The notes beneath the pieces were generated by a model that saw nothing but the letters and a program-made list of their open reading frames with translations, did no database searches and was not told the origin of the DNA. Shown piece by piece: positions 56,728 to 64,000 of a stretch of DNA of 64,000 bases. The DNA comes from Streptomyces fructofermentans (GTDB lineage: Bacteria; Actinomycetota; Actinomycetes; Streptomycetales; Streptomycetaceae), in the NCBI RefSeq assembly GCF_014651055.1, contig NZ_BMWD01000023.1, positions 62,001 to 126,000 on the forward strand, in the 5' to 3' direction. Made by a program: the position numbers and the translations under genes. Numbering within the stretch: the stretch's first letter is position 1; every line of letters starts with the position of its first letter.

Positions 56728-57693
56728 CTACCGGGCCCGCAGGGCGTCGGACGCGTAGTGCCACAGCCGGTCGGCCGCCTCACGGTCGAGGGCGTGGGAG
56801 GCCACGCTCCCCGGAACGCTCTCGCCGTCCGCCGAGACCGGCGCCTGCTGGTTGTCCTCGAAGTACCGGCCGCTCACGCCCTCGAGGAGCGGCGAGGCCG
56901 CGAGCAGCACGGACGTTGCCGCGCCCTGGGCCGGGGTCTTGTAGTACGGCAGCGGGGTGAGGTTGCCCTGGTCGTCCATGACACCCAGCGAACGCATGGT
57001 GTCGTCGTCGATGTGCCGCTGCAGGTTGGTGAGGATGTACCCGGGGTTGAGGGAGTTGGCGGTGATGCCGTCCCGGGCCCAGCGGTGGGCGCCGACGGTG
57101 AACAGCACCTCCGCGGACTTCGACTGGCCGTAGGCCTGCCAGGGATCGTAGGGGCGGCGCTCGAAGTGCGGGTCGTCGAAGTCGAACGGCGCGCCCTGGT
57201 GCGCGCCGGAGCTGACCACCACGATGCGCGCGGAGCCGCTCTCGGCCAGCGCCCCGTGCAGTGCCGTGGCGAGGGCGAAGTGGCCGAGGAAGTTGGTGGC
57301 GAGCTGGAGCTCCCACCCGTTGCGCGCCACTTCCCGCTGGGGGAGCGCCATGATGCCCGCGTTCGCCACCAGGACGTCGAGCGGCCCCTGCCACTGCTCG
57401 GTGAACGCCTTCACCGAGGCCAGGTCGGCCAGGTCGAGGCGCGCGCCGTGTACGGGGCCGCTGCGGCGGTCGCCGGCCGCTTCACGCCGGAGCTGCTCCA
57501 CCGCCTCGGGGCGCCGGGTGGCGACCGTGACCTCCGCTCCGGCCGCGGTCAGCGCTCGCACGGTTTCCGTTCCGATGCCGGACGCACCGCCGGTCACCAG
57601 GATCCGCCGCCCGGTGAGGTCATGGCCCGCGATCACCTCCGCAGCCGTGGTCTGCGCGGAGAACGGGGTGGTCAGACGCTGCTCGGTACTCAC
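56728..57693 (-). CDS. SDR-family oxidoreductase (retinol-dehydrogenase-like), 321 aa
   Basis: Extended classical SDR: cofactor motif VTGGASGIGTET (about residue 33), VANAGIMALP, catalytic Ser in VVVSSGAHQG, and Tyr-x3-Lys in AYGQSKSAEVL. The C-terminal 70 residues resemble the WW-oxidoreductase/retinol-dehydrogenase-like group. The GTG at 57693 has AAAGGA seven bases upstream. It is divergent from the AraC-type regulator with 109 bases between, a layout that usually means direct regulation. Confidence 0.9.
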   Translation of the reverse strand: MSTEQRLTTPFSAQTTAAEVIAGHDLTGRRILVTGGASGIGTETVRALTAAGAEVTVATRRPEAVEQLRREAAGDRRSGPVHGARLDLADLASVKAFTEQWQGPLDVLVANAGIMALPQREVARNGWELQLATNFLGHFALATALHGALAESGSARIVVVSSGAHQGAPFDFDDPHFERRPYDPWQAYGQSKSAEVLFTVGAHRWARDGITANSLNPGYILTNLQRHIDDDTMRSLGVMDDQGNLTPLPYYKTPAQGAATSVLLAASPLLEGVSGRYFEDNQQAPVSADGESVPGSVASHALDREAADRLWHYASDALRAR

Positions 57694-57709
57694 AATGTTC
57701 CTTTTCCGT

Positions 57710-57734
57710 GGATTAGAGCGTTATGACGTAATCC
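57710..57734. promoter_or_regulatory. GGATTA/TAATCC inverted repeat in SDR-AraC divergent region
   Basis: GGATTA at 57710-57715 and TAATCC at 57729-57734 form a perfect 6-bp inverted repeat with 13 bases between. A GTACGTAC palindrome lies nearby (about 57750). Together they are the best candidates for the regulator binding site. Confidence 0.5.
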
Positions 57735-57802
57735 TAAAAGCGCCCGTCTGTACGTACCATAATCAAAAGTCCGCGAAATATTACTCATCGTCCAGAGGTC
57801 TG

Positions 57803-58726
57803 ATGGATCCGCTCGAAGACGTACTCGACCTGCTCGAAACCCGCAGCCACCTCTCCACCAGCCTGATCGCCGGAGGACGCTGGGCCGTCCGCTTCGACGC
57901 CCCCCTGGACATCAAGTTCAACGCGGTCCGCCGCGGCAACTGCTGGCTCGACGTGGAAGGCCACAACGAACCGATCGCCCTGACGGAAGGCGACTGCTAC
58001 CTGCTCACCCGCCCCAAACGCTTCACCCTGCGCAGCGACCCCGACGCACCGGAACTCGACGCGAGCACCGTCTTCGCCGAGGCGGAGCACGGCATCGCAC
58101 GCACCGGAACCGGCGACGACGTCCTGCTCATCGGCGGCCGCTTCACCTTCAACCAACCCGGCCAGGACCTGCTGCTGACCAGCCTCCCCCCGGTCATCCA
58201 CCTACCGGCCGGAACAGCACACGCGGAGACCGTGGAATGGGCGCTCACCGTCATCGAACGCGAACTCCTGCTGCGCCCCGTGGCCTCGGACCTCGTCACA
58301 CAGCACCTCGCCATGGTCATGCTCGTCTACGTCCTGCGCCTGCACCTGGCACGTGAGCCCCAGAGCGTCTCGGGATGGCTCGCGGGAATGACCGACCCCG
58401 CCGTCGCCGCCGCACTGACCTCGCTCCACGACGACCCGGCCCGCCCGTGGACCGTCGCCGAACTGGCCAGGGCCGGCTCGGTCTCGCGCTCGACCCTGGC
58501 CGCACGGTTCAAACAGACCGTCGGCCAGGGCCCGTTGACGTACCTGACGCAATGGCGGATCCACCTGGCATCCCAGAAACTGCGCAAGAGCGACGAGACG
58601 ATCTCCTCCATCGCCCGCAACACGGGATACGGATCCGAAAGCGCGATGAGCACCGCGTTCAAACGGGTCACCGGTATCTCCCCCAGCGCCTACCGCAAAC
58701 AGCACATCCTCGGCGCGGACACGTAG
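57803..58726 (+). CDS. AraC-family transcriptional regulator (cupin_6 type), 307 aa
   Basis: The N-terminal 170 residues form a cupin-type sensor (SLIAGGRWAVRFDAPLDIKF, AVRRGNCWLDVEG, LTEGDCYLLTRPKRFTLRSD). The C-terminal 100 residues contain two HTH units: PWTVAELARAGSVSRSTLAARF and DETISSIARNTGYGSESAMSTAFKRVTG. Adjacent divergent SDR genes are the typical targets of this regulator group. The ATG at 57803 has AGAGG seven bases upstream. The ligand is unknown, probably a small aldehyde or ketone. Confidence 0.92.
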   Translation: MDPLEDVLDLLETRSHLSTSLIAGGRWAVRFDAPLDIKFNAVRRGNCWLDVEGHNEPIALTEGDCYLLTRPKRFTLRSDPDAPELDASTVFAEAEHGIARTGTGDDVLLIGGRFTFNQPGQDLLLTSLPPVIHLPAGTAHAETVEWALTVIERELLLRPVASDLVTQHLAMVMLVYVLRLHLAREPQSVSGWLAGMTDPAVAAALTSLHDDPARPWTVAELARAGSVSRSTLAARFKQTVGQGPLTYLTQWRIHLASQKLRKSDETISSIARNTGYGSESAMSTAFKRVTGISPSAYRKQHILGADT

Positions 58727-58773
58727 CTCACGGAACTCCATACCGTCACCGTGGAATGGGACGACCCGCAGAA

Positions 58774-58792
58774 GTGCCTTTTGAAGAGGCAC
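58774..58792. terminator. hairpin between AraC and serine hydrolase genes
   Basis: GTGCCT at 58774-58779 pairs with AGGCAC at 58787-58792 over a seven-base loop, between two converging gene ends. Confidence 0.5.
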
Positions 58793-58796
58793 CGGT

Positions 58797-59957
58797 TCAG
58801 CGGTCCTCGGAACGGACGCGATCCGCGACGCCCAGGGTCAGCTCCTGCGCCTGGTCCTCGAGATTCCATTTCCCTTTGCGGTAGGCGTGGTTGCTGACCC
58901 AGAACACCAGGACGCCGTCGCGCAGGGACCGGCTCAGGAGTCCCAGGGACCAGTCGTTGCCGCCGTCGTGCCAGGCGAGAGGGCCGTTCGGAGTGTCACG
59001 AATGCTCCAGCCGTAACCGTACGAGCTGCCCGTGTCCGGCTCCGTCGTGCGGGGTTCGAAAAGCTTCTCCCGGGCCCGCGCCAGCAGGATCTTGTCACCC
59101 AGGAGCGCCCGGTGCCAGCGGAACATGTCCTCGGCGGTGGAGAGCATGCCGCCGTTGCCCCGCAGGTTCCAGTACGGGCCGTCGGCGGCCCAGGGGTGGT
59201 CGAAGGGCCTGCCCTGGCTCCGCCCGTGCCTGTCGTACTCCACCGCGACCAGGTTCCGCGGCCACCGGGGCAGGACGTATCCGGTTCGCTCCATGCCCGC
59301 CGGGCCGAACAGGTGCCGGGCCAGGAACGGTTCGTACCCCTCCCCGGACGCCTTCTCGACGATCGCGGCGAGCAGGCTGTACCCGGTGTTCGAGTAGTGG
59401 AACTTTGCCCCCGGGGCCGACCGCGGCTTCGATGCCAGTGCCTGCCGCACCAGTTCGTCGCGCGAGACGGGCTCGTAGTCGTCGCCGACCGACTCCACGA
59501 GACCCGAAGTGTGCGTCAGCAGCTGGTCGATCGTGATGTGGCGCTTGCCCTCGGGCACCGGCCCCAAGAACCGGCCGATCCGGTCGCTCACCCTCAGCCG
59601 CCCCATCTCCTCCAGCTTCAGGATCGCGGCGGCGGTGAACTGCTTCGTGATCGACATGACGTCGTACACGGTGCGGCAGCTCGCCGGCGTGCCCGAGGCG
59701 CGGTCCGCCGCCCCGAAGCCCCCGCAGTATGCGAGTTCGCCGCCGCGCGCGGCGACCACGGTGCCGCTCGCCCCGGCGGGCAGGACACGGTCGAGGAAAT
59801 CGGCGACCGACTCCCCACCGCGCTCCTTCGGCGCGGGCCCGGCCGCCGACCGCCCGGTATCGCCCCCCTGGGCGCACGCGCCCAGCATCAGCAGGCTCGC
59901 CAGGGCGGTGACGGCGACGCGGGTGCGACGACTGCGGGACAGACCCATATGGCCCAT
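58797..59957 (-). CDS. beta-lactamase-fold serine hydrolase lipoprotein, 386 aa
   Basis: A class C beta-lactamase/DD-peptidase-type serine hydrolase of the EstB/PBP4* kind. The lipobox LLMLGACAQGG anchors it to the membrane outer face. The nucleophile is in MSITKQFTAAAI (SxxK), the second motif is YSNTGYSLLA (Tyr-x-Asn), and HDGGNDW near the C-terminus replaces the KTG motif, as in this group. It could be an esterase, a D-amino-acid peptidase or an amide hydrolase. Two starts are close together: 59957 (MGHMGLSRS) and 59948 (MGLSRS); a GGAGG lies upstream of both. Confidence 0.86.
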   Translation of the reverse strand: MGHMGLSRSRRTRVAVTALASLLMLGACAQGGDTGRSAAGPAPKERGGESVADFLDRVLPAGASGTVVAARGGELAYCGGFGAADRASGTPASCRTVYDVMSITKQFTAAAILKLEEMGRLRVSDRIGRFLGPVPEGKRHITIDQLLTHTSGLVESVGDDYEPVSRDELVRQALASKPRSAPGAKFHYSNTGYSLLAAIVEKASGEGYEPFLARHLFGPAGMERTGYVLPRWPRNLVAVEYDRHGRSQGRPFDHPWAADGPYWNLRGNGGMLSTAEDMFRWHRALLGDKILLARAREKLFEPRTTEPDTGSSYGYGWSIRDTPNGPLAWHDGGNDWSLGLLSRSLRDGVLVFWVSNHAYRKGKWNLEDQAQELTLGVADRVRSEDR

Positions 59958-60087
59958 ATGACCTACGACCTCCAACATCGGGAATCCGCACCGAGGTTGA
60001 CCGTCGCCACCGCCGTTCCTCAAGCTGTCGGGGTGTTCGAGCTTGTGCGAGCCCGTGTATGTCCAGCTCATCAGGGGGACCACCGTC

Positions 60088-60582
60088 ATGACCACCGCAC
60101 CGCCCACCCCGCCGTCCACCGACGCGGCCGCCTTCGTGGCGGCCCTGCGCCGGCTCAAGGCATGGTCGGGACTGAGCTACCGACGCCTGGAACGCCGAGC
60201 GGCTGACGAGGGCCACTGCCTGCCCTACTCCACGGCGGCGACCATGCTCGGCAGGGACCGGCTTCCCCGCGAGGAACTCGTCGCGGCGTTCGTCGCGGCC
60301 TGCGGAATCCGCGGCACCGAGGCGGAGGCATGGCTGGACGCCCGCACCGACATCGCATGCGGCCCCGCACCGGCGGACACCACACCCACACCCATCGCAC
60401 CCACGGCACCCATCGCACCCGTGGCGGCCGCACCGGCGCGCGCCAGGTCGTGGCGGGCCCGGTGGACACTCGCCGTCGCGGCAGCACTCGCCACCGCGCT
60501 CCTCGGCGGGGCGACGGCGTCCGGCGCCTTCACCGACGACGACGAAGTGGTGCTGGAGAGGCCGATGTCGGCCCGCCTGTGA
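60088..60582 (+). CDS. membrane-anchored XRE-like HTH protein, 164 aa
   Basis: The N-terminal 75 residues form a degenerate HTH (FVAALRRLKAWSGLSYRRLERRAADEG, then LPYSTAATMLGRDRLPREELVAAFVAACG), of the type that begins many Streptomyces membrane proteins. A Pro/Thr/Ala-rich linker (DTTPTPIAPTAPIAPVAAAP) leads to one transmembrane segment (TLAVAAALATALLGGATASG), with a short extracytoplasmic tail. It could be a membrane-bound regulator or HTH-tethered signalling protein. The ATG has AGGGGG upstream. It diverges from the serine hydrolase gene. Confidence 0.8.
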   Translation: MTTAPPTPPSTDAAAFVAALRRLKAWSGLSYRRLERRAADEGHCLPYSTAATMLGRDRLPREELVAAFVAACGIRGTEAEAWLDARTDIACGPAPADTTPTPIAPTAPIAPVAAAPARARSWRARWTLAVAAALATALLGGATASGAFTDDDEVVLERPMSARL

Positions 60583-61182
60583 CCCAGCAGGGGCGACCAG
60601 CGTCCTCCCGGAGCAGGCCCGCAGCATCGGCCGAGAGCAAGTCGGCCCCCGAGGATGCCCCTTGCCCCCGCCACGAGGGGCAAGCGCTATCGGGCTTGCC
60701 CGACTGCCTGGTCAGACTTCACGGCATGCACCAGCTCCTGGACCTCACCCGCGAGACCTGGTCCGGCCGGCGGGGCGCATGAGCGGCGGCCGCGCCGGTG
60801 AGCCAGCCGACGGACACCGCGCCTACAGGGACGCCCTCCCGCTCCCGGTCACCTCGCTGCCTCGCCCTGGTAGGTGCAGGGGCCGACCACAGCGGTGAGG
60901 GCCGGCCCGCCTCCTCGCACCTTGTCTGTCACCGGCCTGCCGAGGTGACCCCGCACCTCAGGGCCGGGCCTGGGCCTGCGCCGCGACAGCACAAGCATGT
61001 ACGTCGGCGGGCTCGGTGGGACGCAGGAGCAGCCGGGCCGCGCGGTGCCGAGCGACACCGGCCACGGACCGGGGGAGAGGGGCGAGGGGGGTGAGGGCAG
61101 CCCACCGGTCCTGGCAGGTCGGGCCGCGTGGCGGGGTGTGTTCACCGCGCAACCCCCGGCGTGTCGGCCCGCGTTGGAACGA
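60583..61182. other. 600-base intergenic stretch without a supported gene
   Basis: It contains the hairpin at 60661-60684 and otherwise only GC-bias frames. It lies between the converging ends of the XRE-like and the FG-GAP genes; the second terminator is at 61183. Confidence 0.45.
60661..60684 (+). terminator. 8-bp hairpin after the XRE-like gene
   Basis: CTTGCCCC at 60661-60668 pairs with GGGGCAAG at 60677-60684 over an eight-base loop, 78 bases after the stop. Confidence 0.5.
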
Positions 61183-61225
61183 CAAGGGGGCGCGCCCCGG
61201 TGGTGCACCGGGACACGCCCCCTTG
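61183..61225 (-). terminator. strong hairpin terminator of the FG-GAP gene
   Basis: CAAGGGGGCG at 61183-61192 pairs perfectly with CGCCCCCTTG at 61216-61225; an inner CCCGG/CCGGG stem extends it beyond a small internal loop. It lies 15 bases past the stop at 61241 on the minus strand. Confidence 0.85.
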
Positions 61226-61240
61226 CCCGAGCGTCCGGGC

Positions 61241-62689
61241 TCAGCCGTTGATCGGCGCGCCGAACTCGGGGAACCAGTCCTCGCCGGTGGCGAGCCCGAG
61301 GGTCTCCGCACTGAAGCCGACCCCGCCGGTGAAGGTGATCCGCACGCCGTTGCCGCGCAGCGAGGTGAGCGCGCCGAACCAGCCGTTCTCGCCGGGCGCG
61401 CCGACGGCCAGGTCGAGCCGCCCGTCGCGGTTGGTGTCGGCCAGCGCCAGGGCCTCGCCGAAGGAGTCGCGGGACTCCGCGACGCCGGGCACGCCCGCGG
61501 TGTCCTGGTGGAAGGCGTACGAGCCGGTGCCGGTCAGGCCCTTCGCGGAGCCGGGTATCACGGTGACGGAGCCGGTGTAGCCCGTCAGGCCCACGCCCTC
61601 GTCGACGGCGCCGGCGACCAGGTCGGCCCGTCCGTCCCGGTTGACGTCGCCGAGTTCGACGGACCAGCCGAAGCGGTCGCCCTCCTCGGCGACCCCGGGC
61701 ACGCCTGCGGTGTCCTGCGTGATCACGACAGCCTGTCGGCTGTCGACGCCCTGTGCCGAGCCCCGCAGCACGCTCACGCTGCCGCCGTTCCGGCCGTCGG
61801 TCATCTCCTCGGGCCCGTGCGGCTGCCCGGACACGATGTCGCCGTGGCCGTCGCCGTCCACGTCGCCGATGGCCAGGGAGAGTGCCGGGGGCAGGTCGCC
61901 CGCCGCGCGGCGGTTCGCGGGGATGCCGGGGGAGAGGTAGAGCGCGCCGCCGAATCTGCCGAGCGGGTGGGTGGAGGCGGCGAGGTCGTCGGTGCCGTCA
62001 CCGTCGACGTCCCCGGCGGCGAGCGCGGTGACGCCGGTGTCGGTGGCGGGCACCGCCGACGCCTCGAAGTCGGCCAGCGCGAAGCCCATTTCGCCGGACT
62101 GGCCGGTGCTCCGGTTGAGGTAGAGCCACAGGTGGGTGCCGCTGCCTGTGCTCGCCGCGATGTCGGCGTGGCCGTCGCCGTCGAAGTCCCCGGCGGTGAC
62201 CGCGGTGCCGAATCCGCTCTGCTCGATGCCCAGCGGCTGGCTCAGCGCCCCGCCCGCGCCGAGTCCCTTCGGGCTGCCCCACAGCACGGTGACGGAGCCC
62301 CAGTCGTTGCCGCGCGGGATGTCCTCGCCGGGCGAGCCGACCGCGAGGTCGGTGTATCCGTCCTTGTTGAAGTCCCCGGCCGCGGTGGACGTGCCGAAGC
62401 GGTCGAACGCCTCGGCGACACCCGGCACGCGCGAGGTGTTCTGGCTGACGGTTGTCGTCTTCGAGGACTTGATCCCGGCGGACGAGCCGTAGGCGACGAC
62501 GACCGCCCCGGCCAGGGTGTGCCCGCCGATCGCCGCGCCGGGCGCGCCCACGGCGAGGTCGCCGTAGCCGTCGCCGTTGAAGTCGGCGGAGGGCGTCGGT
62601 GTGCGGGCGTGGGCGGCGGCCGGGGGCAGCAGGACGGAAGCCGCGAGGGCGGCCGGCAGCGCGGCGCCGGCAACGATGAGTCTTCGCAT
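61241..62689 (-). CDS. secreted FG-GAP/VCBS repeat (integrin-alpha-like) protein, 482 aa
   Basis: A cleaved signal peptide (MRRLIVAGAALPAALAASVL, AAAHA) precedes a seven-fold propeller of FG-GAP repeats, each with a Ca2+-binding loop such as DFNGDGYGDLAVGAP, DFNKDGYTDLAVGSPGED, DFDGDGHADIAAS, DVDGDGTDDLAAS, DVDGDGHGDIVSG, DVNRDGRADLVAGA and DTNRDGRLDLAVGAPGE. Like integrin alpha chains, such proteins bind surfaces, glycans or partner proteins. No extra enzymatic domain is visible. The promoter lies in the 487-base region upstream. Confidence 0.9.
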   Translation of the reverse strand: MRRLIVAGAALPAALAASVLLPPAAAHARTPTPSADFNGDGYGDLAVGAPGAAIGGHTLAGAVVVAYGSSAGIKSSKTTTVSQNTSRVPGVAEAFDRFGTSTAAGDFNKDGYTDLAVGSPGEDIPRGNDWGSVTVLWGSPKGLGAGGALSQPLGIEQSGFGTAVTAGDFDGDGHADIAASTGSGTHLWLYLNRSTGQSGEMGFALADFEASAVPATDTGVTALAAGDVDGDGTDDLAASTHPLGRFGGALYLSPGIPANRRAAGDLPPALSLAIGDVDGDGHGDIVSGQPHGPEEMTDGRNGGSVSVLRGSAQGVDSRQAVVITQDTAGVPGVAEEGDRFGWSVELGDVNRDGRADLVAGAVDEGVGLTGYTGSVTVIPGSAKGLTGTGSYAFHQDTAGVPGVAESRDSFGEALALADTNRDGRLDLAVGAPGENGWFGALTSLRGNGVRITFTGGVGFSAETLGLATGEDWFPEFGAPING

Positions 62690-63176
62690 GACACCCAGAC
62701 TCGCCCCCGGGGCCGATGGTTGTACGGCGCTCCCAGCCGGGTGCCGGACGCGCCGTGCGCCGGGGCGGTCCACACGGTGTGGTCGGCCTGGGCATCCTTC
62801 GCGTACGTCCGCGTGCAATGGGGCCACCCGTCCTGCCGCGCCGCCGCCCACGCTGTGGCGGCCCGGTTGGCCTGGGGTGAATGATGAGGGCGTGATCTCC
62901 GAGGAGCGCGCCGTCGAGCTGGCCGGCGCCGGCCGAGCCGAGCCTGGTCCCGCACGGCGACGACCGAGGCATCGCCCTCCGACCGCGGCCTGGATCCCCC
63001 GTGTGAGCTGGCCTTTTTCGCTTGGATCATCGGGCTGCCCACAGGGAGATCCCTGTGGTGTCGCGAATGTCGCGCCCTCCCGGCCACGCATTGCAGCGGG
63101 TCCGATCGGGCTATTCAATGGACGATGAGGCGGCACACGCCCACGGCTCGCATCGCCCCGTCGAGGGAGGCCGGGT
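62690..63176. other. 487-base divergent region, no supported gene
   Basis: It lies between the FG-GAP gene (minus) and the carotenoid oxygenase gene (plus). A short GTG frame near 62893 reads VISEERAVEL and could be a decayed gene start, but it stops being recognisable after about 15 residues. Both flanking promoters must lie here. Confidence 0.4.
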
Positions 63177-64000
63177 ATGGCCACGCACGCTCTGCAGACC
63201 TTCGATCCCACACGCGTACCCCACCTCTCCGGCCGGTTCGCCCCGGTCACGGAGGAAGTGGATGAGACCGGGCTCGAGGTGACGGGGGAGCTGCCGGCGG
63301 AACTGGACGGGCTGTTCCTGCGCAACGGGCCCAATCCTCGTTTCAGCCCGATCGGATCGTTCCTCTATCCGATCGACGGCGACGGCATGCTGCACGGGGT
63401 GTGGATCTCCGGCGGACAGGCCCGCTACCGCAACCGCTTCGTACGCACCCCCGCGGTGGTCGCGGAAGAGCGGGCCGGACGAGCCCTGTGGGGCGGACTG
63501 GAATCGATGATCACCCCCCAGGTCCCGGACGTGGAACCGGAGCTGGCCGGCACCTTCCGCGACCTGCCGGACATCAACGTGGTGCGTCACGCGGGACGCC
63601 TGCTCGCACTCGCCGAGTCCGAGTGCCCGTTCCTGATGACCGGGGAACTGGAGACCGCGGGGAAGGAGACGTTCGGCGGCGCACTGCCCGCCGGCATCAC
63701 CGCCCACCCGAAGATCGATCCGCTCACCGGAGAGATGGCGGTCTTCTGCTACGGCCTGGAGCCGCCCTTCCTCACCTGGTCCCTCATCGGGCCCACCGGC
63801 GACGTGGTCCGCGGCCCCACCACCGTCGACGGGCTCGACGCCCCGATGATGATCCACGACATGGCCCTGACCTCGCGCTTCCTCGTGCTGGTCCTCGCAC
63901 CCGTCTTCTTCGACCTCGCCGCGGCGATGAGCGGTGGGTCCTTCATCGACTGGCGTCCGGAACAGGGCACGCGGGTGGCACTGATCCCTCGCGACGGAAG
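63177..64000 (+). CDS. carotenoid cleavage oxygenase (RPE65 family), N-terminal part
   Basis: The gene starts at an ATG with GAGGGAGG upstream and runs off the window; 274 residues are visible. Early motif VTGELPAELDGLFLRNGPNPRF and the loop YPIDGDGMLHGVWI are typical of the non-heme iron carotenoid/stilbene oxygenase family. Iron-ligand His candidates are visible in ITAHPKIDPLTGEM and MMIHDMALTSRF, in the usual spacing for the first two ligands. It should cleave a C=C bond of a carotenoid or phenylpropanoid with O2. Remaining ligands lie outside the window. Confidence 0.92.
   Translation, partial: MATHALQTFDPTRVPHLSGRFAPVTEEVDETGLEVTGELPAELDGLFLRNGPNPRFSPIGSFLYPIDGDGMLHGVWISGGQARYRNRFVRTPAVVAEERAGRALWGGLESMITPQVPDVEPELAGTFRDLPDINVVRHAGRLLALAESECPFLMTGELETAGKETFGGALPAGITAHPKIDPLTGEMAVFCYGLEPPFLTWSLIGPTGDVVRGPTTVDGLDAPMMIHDMALTSRFLVLVLAPVFFDLAAAMSGGSFIDWRPEQGTRVALIPRDG

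Noticed and set aside
56537..56764. Small minus-strand frame of 75 codons downstream of the SDR gene
   Set aside because: It overlaps the SDR 3' end in another frame on the same strand, has no ribosome site and no recognisable domain.
61016..62884. Plus-strand frame of 622 codons across the FG-GAP gene
   Set aside because: It is the antisense shadow of a repeat protein with signal peptide and Ca2+-binding loops.
62893..62940. Short plus-strand gene start (VISEERAVEL) before the carotenoid oxygenase
   Set aside because: It resembles the first residues of small YrhB/Imm35-type proteins but degenerates at once; too little for a call.

Overview
This is high-GC actinobacterial DNA, almost certainly from a Streptomyces chromosome. 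The evidence is the very strong third-position GC bias (long open antisense shadows over nearly every gene), GTG starts, four-base stop/start overlaps, a WhiB-like protein, SpoIIE-type phosphatases, an ECF sigma factor and several LAL-type LuxR regulators. Most of the content is accessory: regulators, small oxidoreductases, hydrolases, secreted proteins, lone hypotheticals and broken IS pieces. I see no rRNA, no canonical tRNA, no CRISPR array and no phage module.

Layout. 1-5100: 3' end of an ISL3-type transposase, a GAF-SpoIIE phosphatase, a DUF1963-like protein and an autoinhibited Fic protein. 5279-11010: two tandem giant LAL regulators on the minus strand. 11256-17621: a MarR regulator preceded by the stump of an NADH dehydrogenase gene, an S66 LD-carboxypeptidase, a methyltransferase, an exported alpha/beta hydrolase and a second SpoIIE phosphatase. 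17880-20443: a tightly coupled pair, a GNAT-aminotransferase fusion and a CdsA-like membrane cytidylyltransferase, behind a perfect 18-bp palindrome. 20444-22000: ISL3 remnant, a DUF3806-like protein and a MazF-like protein. 22277-28400: an epoxide-hydrolase-like/MFS efflux operon with an octanucleotide repeat in its leader region, a DUF427 protein and two more hydrolases. 28473-42738: three more LAL regulators interleaved with an ECF41-like sigma factor, WhiB, YceI, NmrA-like, DUF5134 and SDR genes. 43011-46487: a DIP1984-family gene followed by a tRNA-like sequence, then small hypotheticals including an Imm32-like protein. 46669-50836: a glycine-rich RTX exoprotein, a crotonase and a lipoprotein polysaccharide deacetylase. 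51041-56126: a two-component system facing an asparagine-synthetase/thiolase operon in which the thiolase has lost two catalytic residues. 56728-64000: SDR/AraC divergent pair, serine-hydrolase lipoprotein, membrane-anchored XRE-like protein, FG-GAP exoprotein, and the 5' part of a carotenoid oxygenase cut by the window edge.

How the parts work together. The five LAL proteins, the sigma factor, WhiB, MarR, AraC, two phosphatases and a two-component system make this a regulator-dense stretch. Its effectors are mostly detoxification or redox enzymes (SDRs, alpha/beta hydrolases, NmrA-like, YceI, efflux) and secreted proteins, which fits an environmental stress or signal response region. The two best candidates for undescribed biosynthetic systems are the GNAT-aminotransferase/CdsA pair (17880-20443) and the asparagine synthetase/atypical thiolase pair (53038-56126). 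The DIP1984 gene with its tRNA-like RNA (43011-43611) is a third candidate, possibly RNA-related.
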